A stretch of DNA of 64,000 bases. Origin: Sternotherus odoratus. Lineage: Eukaryota; Chordata; Testudines; Kinosternidae. The translations under genes were made by a program, and so were the position numbers. The stretch is from the NCBI GenBank assembly GCA_032164245.1, contig JAVMKO010000170.1:109397-173396 (forward strand). The letters are read 5' to 3'. Below are positions 52,485 through 63,266 of the stretch, piece after piece. Under the pieces are notes generated by a model, which made no database searches, was not told where the DNA came from, and was given only the letters and a program-made list of their open reading frames with translations. The stretch's first letter is position 1; each line of letters begins with the position of its first letter.

Positions 52485-53689
52485 CCGTAGACAGATCAAT
52501 GAGAAGTTCCCCTCAATACACGGCTGACGGCAAAAAAAGCAAACACGTTAAGATTCATAAGGAATGGGATGGAGACTAACACCCAACATTTGTGTATAAA
52601 TCCAGGGGGCAGCCCCTAATACCCTGGGACCCCCGTGGCTAGCACAGCGCTGCACACGGGATATTGTAGATCTGTCTCTGAGAACGGGGGAAGAAATAGG
52701 TCTAAATACTTTTTGATGAGAGAAACCCCCCTGGATGTGAAGGGATTTTATATGAAGTGGACAGGTTGACGGGATTGTATAGGGAAGTTTAATAAACAGA
52801 CAGTAATAATCCCCCCACCCCCACCCCCGGACCATTCCCATGGGCATAGGGGGATCAGATGTCCCCATTTTATAGGGCCAGTCCCGATTTTGGGGTCTTT
52901 TTCTTATATAGGATCCTATGACCCCCACCCACTCTTCTGATTTTTCACACTTACTGTCAGGTCCCCCTACATGGGCAGCAGGGAGCCCTCTGGGGAGGGG
53001 GTTTAAGAGGGGGGTAGGGAGCAGGAACCCCCCGGGCAGTGGGGGCGAGGCAGCAGCAAAGGGGGGGAGGTGACTAGGGGTAGCTGGGGGGGGGTAGGAG
53101 CCAGGACTGTGTCTCCCCCCATCCCCTCCCTCGCCCTGCTGCTGGCGGAGGTTCAAGGGCCGCCCCAGCCCACCCCAGAGGCAGCTGCTTCTCCGGGCGC
53201 TGCAAGCGGCCCCCATTGACCCCAGACTCATGGGGGGAATGATTGACATCCGACGGGGGGGGGCGGTAGGAGCCATGGGGGGGCGGAGTGTGGGGCGGGG
53301 CCAGTCGGAGCCGGGGGGGGCGGAGTGTGGGCATCAGGGGGCGGGGCTGAGACGAAAGGGATCGGAATGGGGGGGCGAGGCTGCTCAGAGCCAGGAGCCG
53401 GGGGCGGGGCTAGTCGGACGGGGGTGGAGCAGGGGGCGGGGCTAGAGGACGGGGGCGGGGCGTTCCTAGCGGCGCTGCCCGGACCCGAGTCTCCCCGCGC
53501 CCAGCCCCCACCCGCGCTCCCCAGTCAGCACAACGGCCCAGCCGAGGGGCGAGGCCGCCGGGGGCCAGGCCCCGCCCCCAGGACACTGAGGATTCGCCTG
53601 AGAAGCAGCAACGCTGCACCCGCGGGGGGGTCAGGCAGAGCCCGGGGTGCGCTCCGACCTGGGCTGGAGAGAGCGGAAGCGCCCCCGGG
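52485..53689. other. Flank of the CpG island, no complete gene
   Basis: 53,000-53,690 is increasingly CpG-rich with GGGGCGGGGC motifs leading to the ZNF143/CRE module. No gene recognised. Confidence 0.45.
52857..52979. mobile_element. hAT-type MITE, TAGGGTGACC family, copy 4
   Basis: Runs TAGGGGGATCAGATG…CAGGTCCCCCTA and is flanked by identical octamers CATGGGCA (52,849-52,856; 52,980-52,987). Confidence 0.92.
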
Positions 53690-53739
53690 GCAGGCTGGGA
53701 GATGTAGTTCCTGCCTGTCCCGGGGGCGGAAGTGACGTC
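53690..53739 (+). promoter_or_regulatory. ZNF143-type site plus ETS/CRE element (copy c)
   Basis: GCAGGCTGGGAGATGTAGT (53,690-53,708) and GGCGGAAGTGACGTC (53,725-53,739), the latter with a full TGACGTC. It sits in a CpG island; a leader-like GCCTCCAGGTACCG near 53,800 could be a 5' exon/donor. It points towards the KRAB exons at 60.2 and 61.5 kb on the same strand, so it may be their promoter (inference). Confidence 0.65.
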
Positions 53740-53890
53740 GGACAGGAGGCGGGAGGAGCTATGCCTGGCTCTGGGCATGCACAGATCGCCCAGCGGCCGC
53801 CTCCAGGTACCGGCGCGAGCCCCGGGGGCGGGGCTGAGGGGCCGGATGGTGACTGCGGGGGGGGGGCCGCTCGCCAGGGGGAGGGGCTCG

Positions 53891-54624
53891 GACACTCTCC
53901 CCGCCCCGGGAAGCCACGTGGAGCCGGCTTAGCCCGGGGGACTGGGCAGCTGCCATGCGGTGCCCCTGTGACCCCCCCTCTCCTTGCCGTGCCTCATTGA
54001 CCGTGACCCCCCTCGCTACCCCCAAGGGGCACGTCCCCCCGTCAGCCATTCCCGTGGTGAACCCCCATAGCAGGGGGAGCCCTGGCAGGGTGATCGCCTC
54101 TCCCTACCTACTCCACAGGCCCTACCCCCCCACACCATGCCCCCCTCTTCCGCCCCCCCATCCCAGGCTATAGGGACTGTGGCATGTAAACTGCCCTGCC
54201 CCCCACTGTAAGGGGCACGGAGGGGCAGGGACCCCAGCACCCTTCCCCCGGGCAGTGGATTCTCACCAGCCGTGTTTTCACAAGGACTGGGTCTCACAAG
54301 AGCCGGGAGATTTTCCCAAGCGGCCCGTGGTTTTCACGAGAGGTCTCCCCTCTGCACAAGAGGCCTGTGATTTTCACGAGGGGTCCCTGACTCGCATCAG
54401 AGACCTGGGATTCTCCTAAAAGGCTCGAGATTTTCACAAGAGACTGATGATTTTTCACCCTTTTCACACGAGGACCGTGATTTTCATTGGTAGACACTGA
54501 TGTTCACAAGAGACCTGTCTTACAAGCACCAGTGGTTTCCACGAGTGGTCCTTGATTCTCACAAGAGGCCAGTGATTTCCCCCATGATTTTTCACGAGTG
54601 GTCCCTGTCTCACAAGAGATTTTC
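53891..54624 (+). repeat. Arm-tip unit D2 (direct copy D3 at 63267-64000)
   Basis: The two copies, offset by 9,376 bp, look about 98-99% identical by eye. D3 runs off the window. D1 in arm A (about 15,735-16,410, inverted) lacks the middle part corresponding to about 54,050-54,580. Confidence 0.92.
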
Positions 54625-54680
54625 ACAAGGGAAATGTTTTTTCACCAGGGGTCCCTCGTTTTCACAAGTCAGTGATTTTT
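54280..54680. repeat. Degenerate 30-bp repeat of TTTTCACAAGAG units
   Basis: About a dozen irregular units carry GATTTTCACGAG or GATTTTCACAAGAG plus GGTCCCTG or GACCTG. Also in D3 (63,640-64,000) and, reduced to three units, in D1 (16,140-16,240). Confidence 0.8.
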
Positions 54681-56747
54681 GGGAACCCTGAGGCACCTAG
54701 TTTTAGACACCCCGATGAGCCCCACTTTTCACCCAGCACCCCCCTGCTAGGCAGACCCCCCCGCCAAGCAAGCCCCCCCCCATATCACCATGACAGCACC
54801 TGCCCGGAGTGACCAGATTATGTAAACTGCTTAAGAGAACAAGCGGCCAACAGCTGAGGTTGGCTCAGAGACGGTGTGGGAGGGGAAAGGGGGCATCTGC
54901 CGGGGAGGGGGGAAGGGAAAGGGCCCCCTCACAGCGTGTGGGGGGTGAGATCACCCTGGGGTGTCCAGGCATCCCCCCCTCTGTGGGTTCACCAAGGGAA
55001 TAACTCACCAGGAGCCTGGGAGAGCGGGGAGCCAGGACTCCTGGGTTCTCTCCCCGGCTCTGGGAGGGGAGTGGGGGCTAGTGGTTGGAGCAGGGGGGGA
55101 GGGACTAATAGCCGGCAGCTGGACCTGGGGCTTCCGGCCTTCGCCCACATCCAGTGGCAAGGAGTTCCGCAGGTTAACCGTGTGCTCAGTACGCACCCAG
55201 CCAGCGGGTGACCGAGGAGCGCTTCTCACTGGGATTGTACCAATTTTGCTCCATCCGTCATCTCTTTTCCAGGCCAAACAACCTTCCCTGCCCCCCATCC
55301 TTTTACCCGGCTCGGATCCCTGGTGTGGTGGGACTGACCCAGCGACACGGCTGTTGTGTTCTTCACGTCTCCGGTGGTTTATGTGATGCCGCACATGTGC
55401 CTCTAATGTCATTCACCTCTATTGCACGTGACAGAGGGTGACTGTAACATGGTCGCCCACTACGGCAGGGGGGTAGATTGTGACTGTAACGTGATAACGT
55501 TTACACTGGGATAGACTGTGACTGTAACGTTATTGCAACAGGATAGGTTGTGACTGAAACCTTACAGTGTTTTCTCCGCACTACTGCAAGCAGGTAGATT
55601 ATGACTGTAACATTACAATGCTGTCCCCAACTCCACACCGTTATTGCAAGGGTTGTGAGTGTGACATTATGTTGTCTGCTGCTGTTGCAAAGGAATAGAT
55701 TGTAACTTTCACTTTGTCCCCCACCGCCATCCCCTCTCCCCTGCTACTGTAAGGGAACCGATTGTGATAGTAAGTGTTGTCCTCCGCTAATGCAAGAGAA
55801 TAGATAGTGACTGTAACGTTAAAACGTTGTCCCCCGCTGTTGCAAAGGAATCGATTGTGACTGCAACTTTGTCCTCCTACCCCCACTAGTGCAAAGGAAT
55901 GGATGTGACTGTATCCTCCCCTCCAAGCTATTACAAGGGAATAAATAGTGACTGTAGTGTTACAACGCTGTCCCCTGCTATTGCAAAGGAATAGATTGTG
56001 ACTGTAATGTTACAACTTTGCCCCCTCCCCACTATTACAAGGGAATAGATCGGGGCTGTAACTTTGTTTCCGCTCTCCCTGCTAATAATAGAAGGGAATC
56101 GATTAGGACTGTAATGTTACTTTACCGCCCCCCCACAGATTGTGAGTATAATGATATAACACTGCCCCCTCATGTTACAACCACAAGACAGGCCGTATAC
56201 AAACTCACTAGTCTTAAACAGCACAACTAACCCCCCCAACAGTCACTCGGTGGATCTCAGAGAGTCCCCATCACCGCGAAAACCCCCGTGAGGCTCAGAA
56301 ACGAGCGAGCGGCGATGTTCCGCTCCGCGGAGACTGTAATCACAGCTCACGCGCCCTCCAACGATCATGTGCCCCCCAACCTGTAGAAAAAGAGGTAACG
56401 ATGTACCTCACTGACAAGAGCAACTGTGGGGCGCCGCCGGGACCCACCGCCGGCCACACCTGCCTTGCTCAGGGCGAACGCCGCACGCCCAGCCCCGGGG
56501 AGACCCCTTCCCCCGCTGCCGTCCCTGCTCCTGACCCCCCTCGCACCTCGGGGCTTCGGTCGGAGCCCCGGGTGGCAAACGTCTGCTCCTGACTGCCCCC
56601 GCTCTCTTTCCTCCCACAATGCCCCGCGGCGTATATTTGCATATGGCAGGCACGTCAGTTGCGACCGTAACCCTCAGAAAAGAGGGGCATGCGGCTTTTT
56701 GTAACGGGGGTGTCAGGGCTGTGACCTAATAACAACAAAGACAGAGG

Positions 56748-56748
<1 letters not shown>

Positions 56749-56813
<65 letters not shown>
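56749..56813. repeat. (GT)n microsatellite
   Basis: Inverted counterpart of the CA run at 12,361 and longer. Confidence 0.97.
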
Positions 56814-56815
<2 letters not shown>

Positions 56816-57283
56816 GTCCTGACTGTACCCCCCCAACGTTGGTCCTTCTGCTTTGCAGCCCCTCACAACCTTCCATGCCTCCCCCAAAAGCCCCCCCTTT
56901 CCCCCCAGCTGGCCCCTCCCGCCCAAACAGCCCCCTCCTCCTCCTCCTCTCCCCCGCCCCTTCCCCGGGTCCCCCCGCCCGGTCTCACTTCTCCCCCCGC
57001 CCCGCCCCGCGCAGGGACCCCGGGGTCTGGTCCCCTCCCCCCCCAGGGCAGAGCCGGGCCGGGCGGGGGGGGTCGTTGGTCTCCCGCGGGGACAGCAGCT
57101 CCGACCCCCCCCGCGGGCGGGGCCCCCCCGGGAGCAGATCCCGGCGCTGTGAGATGCCGGGTCCCCCGGACACTGGGGCGGAGTCACCGCCCCGCCCCCA
57201 GCCCCGCCCCCCGGGCTCGCGCCGCTACCTGGAGGCTCCAACGGCCCCGCACGGCCCGGCTCCTCGCTCCCCACCCACCGCTC

Positions 57284-57333
57284 AACGTCACTTCCGGTCC
57301 CGGGAGAGTCAGGGACTACATCTCCCAGCCTGC
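57284..57333 (-). promoter_or_regulatory. ZNF143-type site plus ETS/CRE element (copy d)
   Basis: AACGTCACTTCCGGT (57,284-57,298) and ACTACATCTCCCAGCCTGC (57,315-57,333), the inverted duplicate of copy b. Points towards copy c, so copies c and d face each other across arm B. Confidence 0.7.
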
Positions 57334-57964
57334 ACCGGGGGCGCTTCCGCCTTCTCCAGCCCAGCGCGGGAGGGTTCCAGTATCACTGCGCATGCTCCAG
57401 TAGCACGTGGTACAGGTAACGGTTCCCTGCGGCTTCCCTGATCTGTGCTGGGGAAAAGACCGTTATTAACCCCTCCGCGCCCGGCCGCACCAGCGAGTGA
57501 GAGACCCGGGGGGGGGGGCGGGAAAGTGACTCTCGGCCCCGCGAACCGGGGAGAAGCCTCGGAGCTGCCCCAGCCCCAGTGGATCCGGCCCCGCGGGGAT
57601 GGGGGGGCAGAGACTGGGGCGGGCGGGTCCCCTGTGGGGTGGGGGTAGAAGCCGGAGTTGCGGGGGGGGGAAGGTCAGTGAGACGCGGGGGGTTGAACGG
57701 TCTCTGTGCAGCCAGGAAATCCCCGGGGGGGTGGCGGGCGGGGGAGGGGAGTCGCCCCCAGACCGCAGTTCTCAACCCCCTGCCCATCCCCCACTGCTTC
57801 CCCCTCCCCCAGGGAACCTGCCAGCTCCCCCTCCCCCACCCTCTTAACACAGCTCCCCAAAGGGCTCCCTGCCCCCCATGTGAACGGTGGCACTGGGGGG
57901 AACTGTGGATGTGCTGGACAGTCCGATAAAATCCAGTCACATCGTCTCTCTTTTCTACAAAGAA

Positions 57965-58045
57965 AATCTCACATTTACACCTTTTCTCACATTTACACCT
58001 TTTCTCATATTTACACCTTTTCTCACATTTACACCTTTTCTCACA
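57965..58045. repeat. 18-bp tandem repeat, 4-5 copies
   Basis: Units ATTTACACCTTTTCTCAC; counterpart of 11,163-11,222 with more units. Confidence 0.9.
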
Positions 58046-58670
58046 ATCTTGAACATGGATATAAAATATTTGTGAATGTTGCCCATTTCCTCTCTATTCA
58101 TTTATCAAATATTCATCTGAAACACTCCGATTTTACCTCCTATCAACAACTGATAGAAAATCCCTCTGATTTCCAACTTTCCTCTCTATAATTTGCAAAA
58201 ATGGATCCAAAATCCCTCAGATTTCCACCCTTTTTTCATTTCTGAACATAGATCTCCAAGGTCAGGTTTTGCCTCCCTCTATGTCACTATGAGCTATCAG
58301 TTAAGAATCCTGTCGGGTTTGGGGCTGTTCCCCATGTTTCTAAATCCCAGCAACTTCTCCATCCTTGGAGGGAACCTGTTGCCCTCAGTCCTTCTCCGTC
58401 CTGGAGGTTGCAGGGGGTTAAATTTCCCAGGGATCATCTTTGCCCTTTCCTATGAGAATCATTTCTTCCCACCTTCATCTTAGTTAAAACGATTGCTGAA
58501 GAAAGAGACCAGCCACATATTTAATGCTCAACAAAGTCAAAGGCCTCTCCATGTTTGGGGGATCAGTGGTTCCCAACTGGTAATGGGAGAGTTGGCTGGA
58601 CCCTTTACTTTTCTCCATCTGGCACAGGATGAGGAGGTGGCTCTGAGTGCAGCCTGGGTCTAGATGTATC

Positions 58671-60155
58671 CCATGCCCCATGACTAATAGTCTCCATGAG
58701 TGGTTGCTTCCCACAGTGCAAAGATGTAGCCACCTGTGGGGTGGATCCATGGTGGCCATTATTTGCTAGTGACAGGGCATGGAAATGTCTTACCTACTTT
58801 GCCCCTCCAGGCCTTCCAGTCTCCTGTTCAAGAGGCATCCCCCAGGGCTCCCTCTGCCTGTGTGACAGGCCAGCAGGGGACAGTGAAAACTTTCTTGCCA
58901 CTTATCAGACACTGTGAAGTAACACTGTTCCTTGGCCGTGCAATCAGGGGATTGCAGCTGGAGCTGAAGGGACATGGTGGTAGGGGGAGGCCTCTGGGTG
59001 GCTGGGCGGGGGGTACATTATCAGATTGGTGGGTTATGGAGCTTTGAAGTGTTGGGTGGTTGTAATGTGCCCAGCCTTGAGGCTCTTTGTCCTAGAGCTG
59101 GGTATCTCTGGTGGCCTGTTAGCTGTAGAACAGGGGGGTGGGTATCTCTTGGGGAGGCAGGACAGGGGACTAGGGGGAGCCTGGTGCTTTTTTACAGGCT
59201 CAATCTAGGTCCCCCTGTAGACTCCTGGGATCACTGCCATGCCCAGTGCACAGAGTGTTGGGAGGAAATCCCCTGTGCTAGCCCAGGGGGTGTCAAGCAA
59301 CCAGTGTGAGGGGTTCCTCTGTAAAGCATCGGGATCCGGCAGGACGGAGGAGGGAGTCCAGGCAAACACCATGGCATGTCCTGCTAGAGGGTAGGTGGGG
59401 GTCCTAGGAAGGCAGTTGGGGGATCCCAGCCACGCCCAGTCACCATGATCACTTTCTATCCACTTCTCAAACACTGTGAGGTGAAATCACAGAGTTTGCT
59501 TTTATCCTCTTTGGAAATCTGCATGAACTTCTGGTTCTGTAAGGAAAATTTGTGACCTGAGTCCCTGTCAGCAATTCTCCCTGGGAGGAGGGTCTCTTAC
59601 TAGCTAGCTGCTCTCCCCAGAGAGCCAGAGGAGGGAAGGTTGCTTAAATGCTCTGTCCCTTTCTGCTCAGGATATTGGGGTTCAGCTTCCTGGGTCCAAT
59701 GCTGAAGCCTCCATTGTGATGCGGGAGATCAGGCTTAGCAGATGCTGCTCCCCCAGCGAGGTTCTGTGCTGGGAATTGACCTTAATTAAACCTTCTTCTC
59801 TGCCTGGCCCATGAGAACAAGAAAAGGAGCAGACAGAGGAAAATCCAGTTTCTGACTCCAAATACCTCCTGCTGGGGTGTGCCTGCTGTGGGGTCAGTGT
59901 CCAAGGGAATCACCTAAAAGGACTCCTTTGGTTTGTCACCTGAGGAGGGGATGGAGAAGGAGAAGGGAGGTTAAAAATGTGTCTGGCAGAATGGGCCAGG
60001 TCTACACTGTAATAAAGACATTGAGTATCTTTCCAAGATGGCAGAATCTGATGTCTGTCTGCAGAGAAAGACAATTCCCCCAGGCTCATGTGAAATTAAC
60101 TAAAGCCTGTTTTGAAACCTGCACAATTACCTTTCTCACCCTCCCAGGCTGCAGA
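58671..60155. other. Stretch between arm B and the KRAB exons
   Basis: Beyond 58,670 homology with the arm A side ends. No gene, RNA or repeat is recognised, though a large 5' intron would fit here. Confidence 0.4.
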
Positions 60156-60260
60156 ATGGCGTCCATGTTTCCCTCCAGTTCATCCCGTCCTCCCATGAGA
60201 GAGGGGAGAGAAATGACTGCAGAGGAGCCAGTTCACATAGGGATTATCAGGGGGCTGCTG
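60156..60260 (+). CDS. Probable first coding exon of a KRAB-domain gene
   Basis: An ATG opens a 35-codon frame (MASMFPSSSSRPPMREGREM…) that ends in phase 0 at a strong donor CTG|GTGAGT (60,261). Reptile KRAB zinc-finger proteins commonly have such a short leader exon before the KRAB exon, and joining to the exon at 61,456 keeps the frame. An in-frame Kozak-like context (CAGAATGG) is present. No zinc-finger exon lies within the window. Confidence 0.5.
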
Positions 60261-60447
60261 GTGAGTTCTTGCAGGAGGGAGAGGGACAGAAAATACACTG
60301 GGGATGAGAAGGTTTTGCACAGTCTGGTTTGTAGGTAGGGGTGGGGCAGGAAATGCAGAGGGTTGAGAAAGGGAGGAGGACAGGGTGTGACAAACCTGCT
60401 GGGAGTTGTTTAATTATTGGCCTAGATTCTAGGAACAGCCCTATGAG

Positions 60448-60961
60448 CAGGGGTCTCAAACATGCGGCCCGGGGGCCAAATGCGGCCCGCAAAGCCCTTC
60501 CCTGTGGCCCGCCAAGCTTCCTGGCGCCCCCCCCCCCTGGTCCCCCCATAGCAGTTTGCAGGACGGAGGGGCCAGAAGTGGAGGCTTCTCTGCTGCCTGG
60601 CTGGGCCGCGTGTGTTTCTAGCTCTGGACTTCCTAGATTGCTCTTGCTTTGTTTGCCAAACAGCTGTTGGTGGTGCCTAGCGCTTTCCAGGAGGGAATGG
60701 GGAGCTGCGTGCTCAGAGGAGGAGGTGGGGCAGGGGTGGGACTTCTTGGAAGGGGTGGAGTGGGGGCGGAGCCGGGGCAGCAAGGGCAGGGTGTGTGTCA
60801 GTGGTGCGGCCCTCGAGCCAGTGCACTAGTCCTCATGGAAGGGGTGGAGTGGGGGCACAGCCGGGGCAGCGAGGGCGGGTGTGTGTGTCAGCGGTGCAGC
60901 CCTCGAGCCAGTGCACTAGTCCTCATGCGGCCCTCGTGGTCATTTGAGTTTGAGACCCCTG
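60448..60961. mobile_element. Nonautonomous hAT element in the KRAB intron
   Basis: Ends CAGGGGTCTCAAACATGCGG and TTTGAGTTTGAGACCCCTG, flanked by identical octamers CCTATGAG (60,440-60,447; 60,962-60,969). An 89-bp segment is tandemly duplicated inside (units from 60,748 and 60,837). Confidence 0.95.
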
Positions 60962-61455
60962 CCTATGAGGGTCAGAGGTGGAAATACCCTAATTTGTGAA
61001 ACACAAAAGAATCCACCTACATGGGGCTAGGAAAACTGACCAGACTCCCAGTGCTGGAGCCTGATCTGACTAATCAGTGGCTGCCGAGAGATCTGAAGGG
61101 GGCACCCACCAGTGAGGTTTAGGGGACATTCCCCTCCCTTCATATCCAGCTCTTCTGAATGAGGAGGTTGTTGGGCTTCTTACCAGGAAGTTCTTCCTCG
61201 ATCCTGCTGTGGGCTCCATCTCCTGTATCAGTCTGTGGCTAGTAGGCATGTGATGGATCTTCTGGGAGAGAGGAGGGGGCTCTCTCTCTGCCCCCTCACA
61301 CTGGTGTTTCCGGGATGCTCTGAGGGGGTTGGGAGTGGGACTCTTTTGACTGCGATCCATCTAGAGCTTCCATTTGATTGATTCCTCTTCCCCCCAAAAT
61401 AGAGGGGCTGTGAGTGGGGCAGCAGGTACTGACTGTGGGACTCCTGCTCTTTCAG

Positions 61456-61538
61456 AGGTTGGTGACCTTCAGGGACATGGCCGTGTGGTTCACCTGGGAA
61501 GAGTGGGTTCTGATAAACCCAGAACATGACCTCACTGG
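61456..61538 (+). CDS. Truncated KRAB A-box exon
   Basis: After the acceptor CTCCTGCTCTTTCAG the frame reads RLVTFRDMAVWFTWEEWVL, then INPEHDLTG, and meets a donor-like GG|GTAAGT at 61,539. VTFxDxAVxFTxEEW is the KRAB A signature, which recruits TRIM28. A normal KRAB A exon is about 127 bp and continues with a LYRDVMLENY-type end; here about 40 bases are missing, so corepressor binding is likely impaired. Either an eroded pseudo-exon or a remodelled domain. Phase 0 matches the 60,156 exon. Confidence 0.65.
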
Positions 61539-61599
61539 GTAAGTAGATCCATCCCCTGGGCTCACACTCCATCACCTGACCCCACAGCCCTCCTAAGAG

Positions 61600-61890
61600 G
61601 TGGTTATGTCTGTAAATGATCTGGGTTTTGCAGCACCCCATGGCGGATGCTGGTTTTTCGCTCAGGGTGACTGTAGCCCCCCCCCCCCCAGATGGGGTCC
61701 GCCGGGAATCTGGGGTGGCTGTGGGGGAGGGGTAGAGGTAGTGCGAGGGAGGGGGGCGAGTGGGGTTGAGGGGGATAAAGGGGGCAGAGAGCGACCCCCC
61801 ACCCCCCAAGTCCCGGAGCGGTTCACTGCACACTGCGAGCAGCCTCATCCTCATTAGCATACCAGGCACCGCCCACTGCTCCAGGGCATG
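61600..61890 (-). repeat. Promoter-like module M, copy 2 (inverted)
   Basis: Reverse complement of the module at 62,160-62,460 and of that at 20,490. With copy 3 it forms an inverted repeat around a CpG-rich centre (61,890-62,150). The centre contains CTCCCGGAAGCGGCGCCGCG and a donor-like CCCCGGTGAGTAG (62,000). Confidence 0.75.
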
Positions 61891-62159
61891 GCATGGGGGC
61901 GGGAGGGAGCACAGCGATTGGTGGTTTGTCGCTCCCGGAAGCGGCGCCGCGCCGCTGGGGGAGGGGCGCGAGGGGGGGGGGTATTCCCTTGCAGGCTGCC
62001 CCGGTGAGTAGCGGGGGAGGGGGGGGATTTATGGGGGGGCGGCGAGCAGCGGGTGTCTCGGAGGGAGGAGGCGGTTGGGGGTGGGGGCGGGGGGGGGGGG
62101 GGGGGAGGGACCTGAGGAGGAGGGAGAGAGAGGGGGAGGGGTCTGGGGAGTGCGTTGTG

Positions 62160-62460
62160 CAGGTGGAGCAGTGGGCGGTGCCTGGTATGCTAATGAGGAC
62201 AAGGCTGCTGTGCTCCGTGCCGTGAATCGCTCCGGGACTTGGGGGGTGGGGGTCGCTCTCTGCCCCCTTTATCCCCCCACCAACCCCACTCGCCACCCTC
62301 CCCTATACGACTCTACCCCCCCCCCCAGCCACCCCGGATTCCTGGCGGACCCCATCTGGGGGAGAAAGGGGGGGGGGCTACAGTCACCCTGAGTTAAGAG
62401 TCGCCGAACCCCATGTGGTGCTACAAAACCAGCTCCATAACTGCCCCCCATGGGGGTCTT
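62160..62460 (+). repeat. Promoter-like module M, copy 3
   Basis: Contains GCAGTGGGCGGTGCCTGGTA and TGCTAATGAGGA, then CTCCGGGACTTGGGGGGTGG. Role unknown; ORFs overlapping it are in repeat sequence. Confidence 0.75.
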
Positions 62461-62990
62461 GAGTCGCATCAAGGTCTGGTCTTGGGTCACCATGGCCACT
62501 TGCTGGGCTCGCTCTCGCTCTCGCTCTCCGGTCTGGGAGCCTCCAGTTCTCAGTCTCTTGGTCCACCCCTCCCCCCCCTGCTCTAATGTCAACCTTCCAG
62601 AGCCAGGAGTCCTGGCTTCCAACCCCCCCTGTTCTAACCCACCAGCCCCACTTCTCTCTGAGAGCTGGGGAGAGAACCCAGGAGTCCTGGTGGGGGAGAG
62701 GGACTTGTTCTATTTTCCCTTCAGGGCAGAAAAGATCCTGGGCAACGTCCTGCGGAGCAAAGGTTGGAGGTAACCAGCCCCCCAACCTCCCTTCCACAGG
62801 GGTGTGCTGTGGGGCAGCGGTTGGGGGGCTCTGGCCGGGGGGCTGGGCGGTGGGTCTAACCTGCTTCCCTTTCTTCCCCCAGGTGCTCGAGCTATGTGGT
62901 CACCACCAAGATTTACTGGGGTGGCCAGTGAGTACCCAGAATGCCATGGGGCTTAGGGGGGGTCTTGGAGCACCCCGCGCCGGCTCCTCC
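62461..62990. other. Spacer before the arm-tip copy D3
   Basis: Contains a copy of the dispersed AGAGAACCCAGGAGTCCTGG repeat (62,670). No gene recognised. Confidence 0.4.
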
Positions 62991-62999
62991 CTGTGGCCG

Positions 63000-63262
63000 G
63001 CTCTTGAAGCGCCCTGCGCCGGCTCCTCCATGCGTCCAGGAGCGCCCCACGCCAGCTCCCCCGTGCACACGGGTCTTGGAGCACCCGGCACCTTCTGCCC
63101 TGTGTGCCCGGGTCTTGGAGCGCCCTGCGCCTTATCGCCCGGGTCTTGGAACGCCGGCTCCCTGTGCGCCCTGCTCCTTCTCCCCCGTGCGCCCGGCTCC
63201 TTCTCCCCCGTGCACCCTGCTCCTTCTCCCCCGTGCGCCCTGGGCGCGCTTGGCTCCCGCCG
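63000..63262. repeat. Arm-tip minisatellite (inverted relative to 16425-16640)
   Basis: Tandem units with GGGTCTTGGAGCGCCC and then CTCCTTCTCCCCCGTGCGCC, the complement of the arm A array. Confidence 0.8.
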
Positions 63263-63266
63263 CCCG

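Larger units (their letters stand above)
53891..58670. repeat. Large inverted repeat, arm B (partner 8638-16640)
   Basis: Reverse complement of arm A without the Helitron, the MITE segment and the CCAAT array. It includes the 55,430-56,200 minisatellite, octamer/ZNF143-like pair (56,611-56,642), a (GT)n run (56,749-56,813), CpG island with promoter module (57,284-57,333) and 18-bp repeats (57,965-58,045). ORFs in it are repeat by-products. Confidence 0.9.

Noticed and set aside
59877..60338. Whole 153-residue frame as a gene
   Set aside because: Only the part from the ATG at 60,156 to the donor at 60,260 resembles a KRAB leader exon; the rest is read-through of flanking sequence.
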